Below, one piece after another: positions 1 through 11,277 of a stretch of 64,000 nucleotides of DNA. Numbering within the stretch: the first letter of the stretch is position 1; every line of letters begins with the position of its first letter. Both the position numbers and the translations under genes were made by a program. A model generated the notes under the pieces. That model was given only the letters and a program-made list of their open reading frames with translations, had not been told where the DNA came from and did not search any database. The stretch is from Paraglomus occultum (lineage: Eukaryota > Glomeromycota > Glomeromycetes > Paraglomerales > Paraglomeraceae): assembly GCA_910592205.1 (NCBI GenBank), contig CAJVPJ010000012.1:24154-88153 (forward strand). The letters are read 5' to 3'.

Positions 1-3000
1 AAATTTTACCACATTGTGTATGAGAAAGTTACATGGGCTGAAATGATAGCGGCAGGCCAAGCAGAAAGTAACGCCCTAATTCTCTTTCGTGTAACCTGTA
101 TTTTTCTCGATATTAATATAGGCGGCTTTGTAGAAAATAGAAGATATCAATATTATACAAAGTATTATATAGTAAATTGATAAGTTTAGACAGATCTCAA
201 CAGCATATCAACATTTACATTTAGCGAAGAAACCATTTTGTTGAACCTTCCTTGTTAGTGCTATTATAATTTTCGGAATATTGAAATTTTACAGCAGCGA
301 ATTTGTTATTCAGAGACGAACACCGTTCGTTGGCGCTTGTCAGTTAACACGTACATCTATCCTGTTATTAAATAGTATTGCGTGTATGTATAAATGACTG
401 AACTATCGTATTGAAATTACTTCATCATCAATGGAATATTCATACTTTTGATTATTAAATGATTTACTTTATTCATTATTAATTATGTTTAGTCGTCTGC
501 CTATACGAACGAACTAATTACTTACCTTGCCAATTAATAGTAGATTAACTGCTTGGTCGACTGGTTAGATATTGAAAGATTAATCCACAAAGAAAAGCGG
601 TGATAATTCCAGTCCGTCGCAGTGCGTCTCAGAATTACATATCAAAATAATCGATCGAAAGTTTTTTTTTACCTCCCGAATTTATCGATTAACCTGCTGT
701 CGTTGTTCACATCAATTACGGACCCCTTTCTGCAGTTCATTAACTCTGGAAGTTAGCTCATTATCGTACGCTTTAACATGCCACAAATTAGTTTCTCTAT
801 AGCAATCATATAATGCGGGGAAGGACTAAAAGACGCGAAAGGAGTCTCTGGACGTGGACGCAAAAACTTGTGTTAACCTAACTACTGACGTAATAATAAC
901 GTTCAACTGATACCAATTTCCCATATACAAAAATAATTGTGGTTTACATGGGAGGGCATCTCTCCGTGAGGTAAAAGCCTTTCCTTACATCACGATAAAT
1001 CATAAAACCGACTTATTTCCTGAATTCCACCATTAAAATTCTTGCAAAAAAAAAAATAATGTAATTAATCTAAACCTTATCAAAACGCGTGAACTATCAT
1101 AAAAATAAGATTAAACAAAAAGTCTAAAAATATTGAAGAGTTAAAGCAGTTTTTAATGAAGCGGTTCCACTGTCAGGATGTAGCCAGTCAGTCAAAAGCC
1201 CGTTGTGAACTTGTTTTAGTGATGATGGAGATAAAATTGATAAATTTCTTTTATTTGCTCAAAAAAAGTATATGAACCATCGTCTCTTGAATGGTATCAA
1301 AATTCATAAGCGGGAATAAAGAACGATGTTCACCTCAGAACAATTTCAAGTTAACCCATCAAAAGCTTTCTCGTATTGGTCGTTCCCAAAAGTGTGCCAG
1401 CTTACAGATGATTCTTCATTATCGGTATTTCCGCTTTTCACTTGCCGCAAAAATTGAAAGACCAGAAGTACTTAAGATCTTATAACCGAACTGAAGGCCT
1501 GTCTCAAGACCATTTCAATCAACGGAAATGAAATCGCAATATGTGTGTTCATGCTTGGCTGCTGGTGCGAAGGCAAGTTTGAGCTCTGGCCAGAAAAAAT
1601 ATCACAGGGCCCCATGAACATGTCCAGTGGATTTTGCAGTAGACTTGCTCCAAACTGCCAAACTGTCGGCGAAACAGAACGATCAAGAAAGGCCGATATC
1701 GAAACCGGTAGTTGTTGTGTATAATAAGAATATGATGGTTGAAAGAGTTCTAGGCTATTTTGTTTGGTTATTGGAAGAGGTACAGAAACCGAATTCAGTT
1801 GTTACCATGGTAACGGGAAGCAGTAAAAAGCACCAGTCTTGCGGGAAAAGTTAGAATCCCATCTCCCAAAGTTAGTGGAAAAAAATATTTTAGGGTAGGA
1901 GTAAGGGAGCTTTATTTAGCATAGAAATTCGTTATATACTAAAGGCAAATTCCCGATCCTTTGTATTTATTTTTCGCGTGTTTTATCACCATCTTGTAAA
2001 GTTTCGTTTACATTTTTATAAAAGAAATAAGTCGTTAAGATATCATTCATTCCTGACTGTTTTGGCAGTTTCATGTTTGTTAGCATAATTACTCGCGAAG
2101 AAGCTAGAAATAATTGATACGGCGCATTCTTCCTATACCAAAGACTATATCTCAATCGCGAAGAGATTGTTAAACACCTATCAAAACATCACCATGATCA
2201 CAAAGGAAATTTGACTTGCGATGTTTAAAAAGATCAAAAAATTACGTGTGGCGCAACACCATGTATTTGGGAAGACGCGTCTTTGTAATTGAAGCTTTGG
2301 CGACTAAATGCTGCTAACGAAATAAATTGGGCAGTAAGCTTTTAATATGATGGACGATCATGTTAACGGTTCAAAAAAAGAACAACATGCTTCATAGATC
2401 GTAATAATAAACGACAATGATAGTAGTCCATTGAATTGTCCTAAATGCAATATTATTGGCGATTAATATAAGCACACACGTAGTAGTAAATTCTTTCGGC
2501 AGGCAAGTGACGAGCGAGAGTGTGCATTTACATAGACGCAAATTACGGAAGGATTAATTTACGAAGATGAATATCGTGTGTTAACATTCTCCAGAAATAA
2601 CCTTACAACGTCTTAATCATAAACTGAGGTTTCTTGTAATCAAAATTCCACATGAATTTTGTGCTTGTATTTAAACTCGATCTGCTCGTTGAAAAACCAA
2701 TTAAAGCCCATAAGACGTTTCAATTGATAAAATGCATAGACTTTCTCCGATATCAACTTGACGAAACGACTTTAATATGTATTCTCCGATGTTAATTAAT
2801 GCTGTTTCGACTAGTGCAGGATTATCAAGTTCACCAAGAAAATCTCCACCTCTTTTCCCAATTTCGACTCTTCCAGGCGTCTTGCATTTTCTGCTGGGAT
2901 TGACAGAGAGCAAGTTATGCAAGAGCTGAATTTGCCTTCTTCCTCTACCACACGAGAACCACCTGTAAGCAGTGACTCCTCATACTTGATACGTGCCGTG

Positions 3001-4622
3001 ACGATACTTCCGTACTTCTCTCATTAACATGAAAGTGAACAGAATCTCGTCTTACGCTATGTCGCTACAATGATGACATTCCAATTCTTTTGACTGACTA
3101 GTGATTCGCGACAAAGCTCATGCATTGTTCACTGTCAACAGCCATTGAACTATTAAGATAATTACTAGTGTTAACGTCAAAGTACGAGAATTTGTAAAAC
3201 ACAAGTTATTCTACTGTAAGTTCAGTGTAACTATGACTATTTGACGATTAACACTGTGGACGGATACTTCAAGACGAAGATCAATATTCCACTCTAACGT
3301 GCGTAATTTACTTTCATCATAACAAATAATGAAGCGCATGAAAGCAACCACAAATACCTGTTGTCTCATAATGCATCATTCCCCTGCTTTGTGGTATATC
3401 AATTTCTCTTCAAATCTTTCGGCGGATGATGCAGCCTCGTATGAAACATGGCACGGAAAAAACCAGAAAAGTTGTAGTAGAATACAGATAGCGAGAGGCT
3501 GATATCAAAAAAAATTTATCAATTTACTGTGTGATCTCCGAGATTATGCAATGTCATTGGTCCAGCTTCGTTACAAGCTTGCGCATATAAAGTTTTAATT
3601 TATGGTAGTTGTTTGTGCTGTTAGATGTACCATTTCTGAACGTTTAAACTCTGGCCATGAAATTATAATTAGGACTGTATTTACTACTACTATTAATCAT
3701 TGCCAAGCAGCTTTAATAGGTTTCTTTTATCTTTCTGATCATGCTGTTCCAACGATATTTACAAAAACCACAAAAAATGCTGACTGTTTGGATTATATCA
3801 TTTACCAATTATATTTTGATAAAGCTGTTTTTATTTTTTGCAAGTACTTGGAATAACAAACTTCAATTACAAATACTCGCCGCCGCATTTCTGTTTAAAT
3901 CTAAGAAATGCAAAACTTTCACAGCTACTAAAACCAGCAATTAAAAAATTCCTAGCTGTTTTAAAGTAAATGCATTATTATATGTTACCTATTGGAGTAT
4001 CTAAGGATAAAATCTATATATTAATATCATTATTCCGAATTATTATCAATCCAACTTTTGAGACACAGACTCGCTCGCACAGTCTCAGGATCGAGTTGAT
4101 TGCTCTTATCAGTGGTAGTATTACCTGCAATATAAATAGAAAAGCTTCTATGAATGTAGGAGGTAATCACGTGCAATACAGGATATTCATTCGAGCCTTC
4201 ACATCACCAATTCATATCGATTTAGTTCTTGATCAATTGGGCTTAAAACAGACAACTCAGGTTTCAATTCAGATTCACTAATCTTTTCTTCATAGCTGGT
4301 GGAAGAAGGAGAAGTTACTGATTGCTCTAACTCTGCTTCGTGGTTTGGTGTATATCATAGTTGTGTTTTACGCACATCAATCGTGCCGGTAGAGATGGAT
4401 GTGAAAGAAATAGTAGAAGATCAAAAAAAAAGAAAACTTGTGACGGGATCTGCATGTACGCAATGACACTTTACAATATGCTGACGATGCAATAATTTAT
4501 TAAAAATTAACTCGTTGCAAACATGTACAAAGATGTAGATGTAGATGTAGATGTATATATTATATAAAATGGTGTTTTCAATAATGTCCAAAAATTAAAA
4601 AGATTTACAATGAATGCAATAA
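1..4622. other. Gene-poor region, no supportable gene
   Basis: AT-rich sequence with only short open frames, none of which I recognise. The frames at 1291-1485 and 1627-1854 (plus) lie close together in a slightly less AT-rich patch and could be remnants of a decayed gene or element, but no domain is visible. Open frames at 3602-3856 and 3970-4281 also lack motifs. I saw no tRNA-like A/B-box pair. The last ~120 bases form the downstream flank of the minus-strand gene ending at 4623. Confidence 0.6.
4531..4554. repeat. Short GATGTA hexanucleotide microsatellite
   Basis: Four tandem copies of the hexamer GATGTA, running into a TA-rich tract, just downstream of the stop codon at 4623 of the minus-strand gene. 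It is a simple sequence repeat with no evident role. Confidence 0.7.
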
Positions 4623-6951
4623 TTACTTGACAAGAATATTCGATTCTCCTTCACCATTACTTATTTCAGTTTTCACAATAGTCTTTTGCTCACCAGTTTT
4701 GCGATACCGCTTCATGAACGATCTATCCGACGTCCAAACACAAGCTCCCAGCGCAATTCCCAATTCAACACCGACTTCGAGGGGCCTTAGTACAAACCTA
4801 CTCGAATTAGGATTCGATCGCCAAACGTTAATTCCAGCTGCCTGAAACACGTCTGTAATCATCCTTCCCAAATCTTCAGCATTAGCATCAGGATACGGTC
4901 GCATAGGCGCAAGGAATAATTTCCCTTTATGTGCTCTTCCCGCCCTAAACGGATCACTCTGTTTCAACAATTGCTTCGTAGCATAGACCGGACACAAATC
5001 TTTATCTTCCTTGTATGCGAATATCGTTCCTGAAGACTTGGAAATGCCAGACTTCCTCCGACTAGCCGTAAACTGCATCGCATCAGGCCACACAGTGTCG
5101 CCAATGAAGTCTACGGAATCGGCCACTATACATCCGAGATCAGAATCCGAATACCACATGGTAACCAAAGCAATAAGCATCAACGCCTTGTTCGATAATA
5201 AAGTAAACGAGAGTTGCTCTGTTGGGCCCCATCGTTTGAAAAGGTTAAGTATTTTCTTGATATTCCACGGTTTATGCAATAATGCTGGCTCTACAGGTAG
5301 TATTTCAACTCGCTGATGAACATTGACACGCGAATTACGAGCGGAATCGAACGATTTTGTTCGTCCTTTTGGCATTGATAATGCGAGTGTGCGTGCAGAA
5401 ACTTTAGTTGACGCACTCGATGATCTGCGCTCTTTCGCTGATTTTGTCTGAGATGGGTCACGAGAAGAGCTTCTGGAACTATTGTGCGATTTTCTCTGGA
5501 GTCTAGGGCTTGCCGATAGAGTTCTCTTTGGCCGACTTTGTTTCGATTCTGGATGCAGCATCTCTGACTGAAGTTCAGATATCTCTACTTCGTCTTCATC
5601 GACTTCAGACAAAGTTTCAGGTATTACCACCGACGGTTCGAATCGAGGCGAGTCTAACGGACTAACATCACAACACGACTTTGAGTCAACACTGGAAACA
5701 TCGGACCAGATTTGTTCGTTTGAAATAGAATTTGCGGATGAAGTTGTAGTAGACTGGGAACTTTCCAACGCAGGCGTTTCAGTTGTAAGCGACTTTTGCG
5801 ACGTCAAAGAAGGTGAGGTGGGTCCTGGTGGTTGATCATCGGTGATGAACAAATCCGGAGGTGTTTGCAAAGTGACGGGACTTGTATCTGCCGTGTTTGG
5901 GTCATTGGATTGTATTGGTTGTTCAGATGCTTTTGGAGAAGGAGGATTGGATAAATCTGAAATTTTGTCTGATATTTCTTCAGTCTTTTGTGGCTCATCC
6001 ACCTTCTCTGTTTTCTCTTCGCTAGTTTGATCAGTCACATCGTCAGTGCTAACCTCTACGGGTTTGTCCTGGTTTGTGTCTGTGGAATCTATAGTACTTG
6101 TCGCTTGTTCTATTGGTTTGGGCGATTCTGATCTTGGGACGTATGTGCTCGGTGAATCAGATTCCAGTGACGGCGAAAGGATCCTATTAATATCGGGCGC
6201 CGGTGATGAGCTATCCCTTTTTAGTGTATGATGTCCAATATAAGATCCTGCAAGAAAAGTAACAAAAATGTTACGCTTGTGACTTATTGTCATTAAATGT
6301 GCAAAACTAGTAATTACCTGTTTTTACGACCATGTTCATGTCTGGTGCATTAGTTTGCGACTGTGCAAATCGCTTTCTAAGAGTTTCTACTAATCCGCCT
6401 TTATTCGATTGTCCGCCGATGTTCTTAAAGTCATCTTGTGATTGTGAAAATCTTTTCTTCAAATTCTCAATATTGCCTTCAAAATTTGTCCGAAAGTTAA
6501 TGATTATCACATGGTGAAGTACCCAAACGGAAGAATCGCTTTCAAATGCTCACCAGCCCTTATAACCGGCTTCTCAAACGGTTTATTTGACTCGGGAGGT
6601 TGTAACGAGAAGCGTTTTTTGACTATTTCCACAGAGCCTGTATACATGTTTCAAACCTGTTGAGTTCTGCCGACTTGCAAAATACGAAATTTTGAAAATC
6701 TGTAATACACTTACTACTTCTGGGAATGAAAATTGAATCCGATTTTGGTAATGATAGTCTTTTTGCAAGCGACTCGACTGTTGAGGGAATTAGGATTGTG
6801 AGCTAACAATAAGTAATTGCGATGCGTTAATTCTTATTCAAAGACTACCTGTTGGTGACGAAGCCGTGCTCGAATTGGTTGATGTCGGACTTTTTGGTAG
6901 GTTTATGGTTTCTAGTTGAGGTAGAGAAATCGTTTTTATGTCTTCATTCAT
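4623..6951 (-). CDS. Degenerate tyrosine-recombinase-like protein with N-terminal KRFS-type repeats
   Basis: Five exons on the complement: 6849-6951, 6715-6777, 6554-6637, 6318-6476, 4623-6247. All introns are phase 1 and the product is 677 aa. The N-terminus has four short repeats, LAKRLS, VKKRFS, LKKRFS and LRKRFA, each preceded by a VE or IE pair. A long Ser/Thr/Pro-rich disordered stretch follows (about 140-455). The C-terminal ~200 residues have the layout of the DNA breaking-rejoining (tyrosine recombinase) fold found in fungal mobile-element proteins: a helical entry (WNIKKIL), CPVYATKQLL, a KLFLAP strand, then NSSR and a final W...KRYRK. The family's first catalytic Arg is absent (the MWYSDSDL region) and the His of HxxR is Asn, so recombination activity is doubtful. 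This suggests a domesticated, non-catalytic DNA-binding derivative (inference). It may be joined to the upstream kinase (see findings). Confidence 0.7.
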
Positions 6952-7005
6952 GGGAATGCGATAGGATTTATAACCAAAAGGCAAGCATTCAGAGAAATCG
7001 TTAGT

Positions 7006-8758
7006 TTATAAGCGAGAAGAAAAAGCATGAATAAGGACGAATCCGTTAATCCCAATAAATTTACCATTGAGTTTATTTACAGAGTCAATGCGTGGTGATG
7101 TCGGTATATCTGTTCGGATTGCACATATGTTCAACAAAACAGCGGATAAGCCAACAGTTGTGAGGCAAAGCAAAAAATTACCACTAGTCTTACCTTCAAA
7201 TCCATTAATATTAAGCTTTCCGATCTGTTTTGTAACTTCTTCTTCATCTGAATGGGAATGACCGATATTAGCGCTATGCATGCAAATATCAGTCAATTGT
7301 CCAGTAAACCCGGCTTACCATCATCCGCACGCAGAACAGGCATACATAATGGATCATTTATATTTTTTGGTTCTGGTAGATTCTTAAACTTTAACAATCG
7401 GCTCGTATACGATGCATTCGGATGAACGTTATAGCTCCCGGATACATGCATAGTATTTCTCTTTCCGTCCGATTCTTTAAACTGTGAAGCTATCTTTGAT
7501 CCCAACTGATGCATCGACTCGCACCACTCCCCAAGCACTTCAACTAGATATGTAGCTGTTGGTCGCTCCTCAGGACGTGCGTCCCAACATCTGTTCATAA
7601 GCACTGCATAACATTCAGGAGTCCCGTCAACAATTTTGGGTCTAACTCCATCGCAAATATCGAGTGCTAACAAAAAGTTGTGTCCTCGGTTAGCAAATGG
7701 TCGTTCACCAGATGCCACCTCCCACATGATGGTTCCAAAGCTGTATACGTCTGCTGCTAGTGAATGCGGTTTATCGTGAAGTAGTTCTGGAGCTACATAT
7801 GGAAGAACTCCGTGTGTCTTTGCCTTGTTGTATCGGGACGATTCGTCCGCCGGTCGACATAGGCCAACGTCACTTATCACATATGAATTGTTATTGTATA
7901 AGATGTTTCCACTGTGAAAGTCACCATGTATCAGATTCGCATTATGAATTTCAGCGAGACCACGCGCTATTTCCGTGATTATATAAAGTTTGTCTTCCCA
8001 AACAAGAGTGTGATATTTCTGGTCCAGAAATGTACGAAGGCTTCCCTCTGGTATGTATTGGACCGCCAATACAAATTCCTTTGTAGAAGGGTCTTTGGTA
8101 ATTCCATAGTATCTCAATAGTCTTTTTGAATCGATTCGGTGTTTGAGGCCGGAGATCTAGTACGCATAAAAGCGGAAATGATAATTAGCAGAGTGATAAT
8201 GACAAAATATACAACCTTTTGTTTGTATTATTGTATATGGCGTTTATTATCAGCCATACTGATCGACTTATTAAATCATTTGTATGGTGTCATTACCTCA
8301 TTCAAATATTCATCAGTGATCTTTTGTGAATTATTCAACGTTTTTAAAACGACGGGTGTTTGTCCTGCTCTTTTCCATTGATTTCGTGATTTGTCCCAGA
8401 AGACTATCGGGCCTTCTGTCCACACGGCCGACGACACAATGCTGAATCCACCTTTCGTTATATATGAAATACTTTCGAACTGGCAGTGCGGTATCCATTC
8501 TATGAAATCGGTTTTCTTTGTTGTATTCTGCTGAGATAATCTGATAAAGTTGTCAATATCGGAATGTTCACAGGTCCAACTACTATTTTCCTTCAAGCGG
8601 GCGGAATCACACTGAGCGCACCAGTTATAGTCTGCACGCAGTATTCCGCAGTCTTCACAACGACCATGCGTGAGTATTTCACTGCTTGACCGCGTGGTAT
8701 TTTCGGTGAGGGGTGGTATTTCGTCGATATGTGCAGAATCTTTTTCTAGAAGGTACAT
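7006..8758 (-). CDS. TKL-type protein kinase with N-terminal Cys-pair module
   Basis: Modelled exons on the complement: 8297-8758, 7319-8156, 7194-7247, 7006-7109; 485 aa. The start (ATG at 8758) is uncertain. The N-terminus has two Cys pairs (CEDC and CAQC) followed by SSWTCEHSDIDNFI, a layout typical of the kinase family expanded in Glomeromycotina. The kinase domain has a glycine loop TKGGFSIV, VVLK as the ATP-binding lysine strand, a catalytic loop HGDFHSGN (Gly instead of Arg, so non-RD), DVG in place of DFG, and APE intact. Asp and Asn of the catalytic loop are present, so activity is possible. The tail SRLLKFKNLPEPKN is characteristic of these fungal kinases. After 7109 the frame either reads through to a stop at 7006 or splices into the next gene. 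Likely a cytosolic signalling kinase; substrate unknown. Confidence 0.85.
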
Positions 8759-11277
8759 TCTTGGTGTAGTATACGAGGAGAAAGGATAAAAAGTGACTTT
8801 TGAATACAAAATAGTTAATATTCAATATCCAGATATTTATGAAAGCCAGGAAGTTTAGGGCTTTGGGATGGTTAAGAATCATTAATAATCACAGGGGCGT
8901 ACGCAGTTTAATCCCAAATAATTCAGCTAAATGATAAATGGGTTGTATAATAATGATGATTGATGAGCACGGTCGAATTAATCATTGTATTTACAAATTC
9001 TTTCTCCCGATAAGTTGGAAACTACATCCGAAGTAATAGCTAAATACGGATAGAGACCAATCAGAAGGCATTCTTTTTATTAGACAAACATAGTATACGG
9101 TTACATAAAATGCATTTAATTTAGAATGAGGTGTGAAGGCGGGTCTTTAGTATAGCTGATGATGTTATTACTGTATGACCTCGTCTCCCTCGTTTCGAAC
9201 GGTGGTGTAAAATAGCATGGAGATGATCGTTGAATGCCGACCAACACATTAGGTAAGCGATAAAAAAAAAACTGCAAGTCAATATTTATCTACCTAACTA
9301 CGTTTGCTACCCGAAATAGAGTCAAAAGATGCTATAAATAACTTTCTTCTTTCAACTCCCTTTTTAATCTATTGTAACACGTTGTCTCTTACCCCTTTGT
9401 GTTGGTCAACATATCTAATTATAAACGTTAACGTTCCGTTAACAATACTTGAATCCTTGGGTCCAATGTTGAACTATCATTATTTTTGGTGGCGACTACC
9501 AATAGTCTTGTACTTATTTATATGCCGCTGTTAGTAACCCCAATCACGTCACACAAGCTTTACTTGTTCTACAGAATTATAGACTGTATACTTGTGGAAG
9601 GTAGTTTCATTCCAAAACTTTAAAAATAAAGACAATGTGTGACCAGTTTATGGCTGAGGATTTGAATGCCCATGTTGAGTGAACGGGGGGGGAAGGAGGC
9701 AACAGTTTTGTCATACATGGTTTGATGATGATGAAGAATAATTTTCTTGTTACAGATTATCGAAAAACTCGAACTCGGGTGTTTCTGGGAAAAAAAGTTC
9801 TATTTCGTACACTTACGGCGAACGGGAGACATTTTCCCGGAGCAATAAGATTTACAGACTTCGAAATTCCCAATTGTTTAATGTGGCGGTACACATCCAA
9901 AGTCACTGTGAATTCTTACCCCATATTAAACTAATAACATTCGCACCGCAGTATCTGTGAATAGAATGTTTTAGTCATTCTCACGATTCGGATAATGAAA
10001 ATATGTTTGTTCAATTAACCTTGCTATTACCATTGCTAATGGAAAAAAGATAGGCCCAATCAATCTGGAGCCTTTAAGATATCGGCAGTGTTACAAACAT
10101 TATATATTGTCAACTCATACTCAAGGGAAATTACCATACCTGAAGGGTTTTAGCCGATCATTTGATGATCATTTTCATTAGTGAAGACTAGTATACTAAG
10201 AGTCACTTTACGAATTGCAAAAAACTATCTCTAGAGTTTATGCCAAGGAAAAAAGCGAAAAATTAGAATTGTGTGCAACATATCAATCATTATTATCTGC
10301 ATTTGAGATTATGGCAATCAGGTGATGTCACTTGGACGCCAAAATTAGTAAAATGTAAATAGCTGATCTTGAGTTCTTTTTTAGGGACAGCTTTTCATTT
10401 CCGATATAAAAGTTTTGGGAGCAAACACCCCAGCATCTAGAATCCCCGACAACCACCATTCTCTCCACCGTCCCAAGTCTGCTCCGTCCCACATAACCAG
10501 TCACAAGCTAGTTTATTCCCACTCCCCTCTTTGCATCCGGACTGAATAGGATAAATTATATATAGCTTATGCACCGCTGTTCTCTCCTGTAACATGCTAA
10601 AACTAGAATTAGCGCGTTCTCGTAACACCACCGATAACAGTGTCTTTTGAAAATCATAGCAATAATTGTGGTACACTCACAACTGTATGCTAACTGTGAT
10701 GATAAGGTTTTTTTCAATCAATATTCCAACAAAAGAAACAGTCAACAAATAAAAATAAAAAAGTATTTGCTCTGCCTTATTAATTCATAGCAATCCATTA
10801 TTGATCAATGTGCCCACCTGAGATTATCTTTTCCCAACAATCAAGAGCTTGATTAAAGATAATAGTAACAATTCATATTATTTTAATACGAGTTTTCCAC
10901 GTGACAATGAATATGCTCCGATCACAAATTACTATAAGAAATAGTGTACAGTTGTTATAATTTTAGATATCCAATAAAATAATATTAAATTATTGGGGTA
11001 TTAAAACCTCATCTAAATACCCAGGAAAAATAAATACCACCTCCCCCACCACAATCAACAAACGCTTCATTTGTGAAAAAGCCACACATTGTGATAGACG
11101 AATGCGTTAAAAGTGAGGCATTTCCACCGTCAAACAAAATACACTAACAAAGTATAGTCAACCGCAAAACCGAATGACACTAATAAACAGAAGAAGCATC
11201 TGACGCTCAATTTTTTGGGTAAACACGTTTGATTTTCGACTTGTAAACTATATTATTGGGCAACATTTCTCATCTCT
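8759..11277. other. Intergenic region, no supportable gene
   Basis: Upstream flanks of the minus-strand kinase and the plus-strand phospholipase C, which are divergently transcribed. Open frames at 9304-9534, 9722-9934 and 10437-10676 are short, have no recognisable motifs and no consistent splice partners. I see no repeat structure apart from ordinary A/T runs. Confidence 0.6.

Noticed and set aside
1291-1854. Two plus-strand frames in the first 2 kb
   Set aside because: Looked like gene remnants, but no domain, start context or splice consistency could be shown.
3602-4281. Two plus-strand frames resembling a small gene
   Set aside because: Unrelated reading frames with no motifs and low-complexity, AT-driven composition.
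5636-5650. tRNA B-box-like word (ggttcgaatcg)
   Set aside because: Lies inside the coding sequence of the recombinase-like gene, with no A box and no acceptor-stem pairing.
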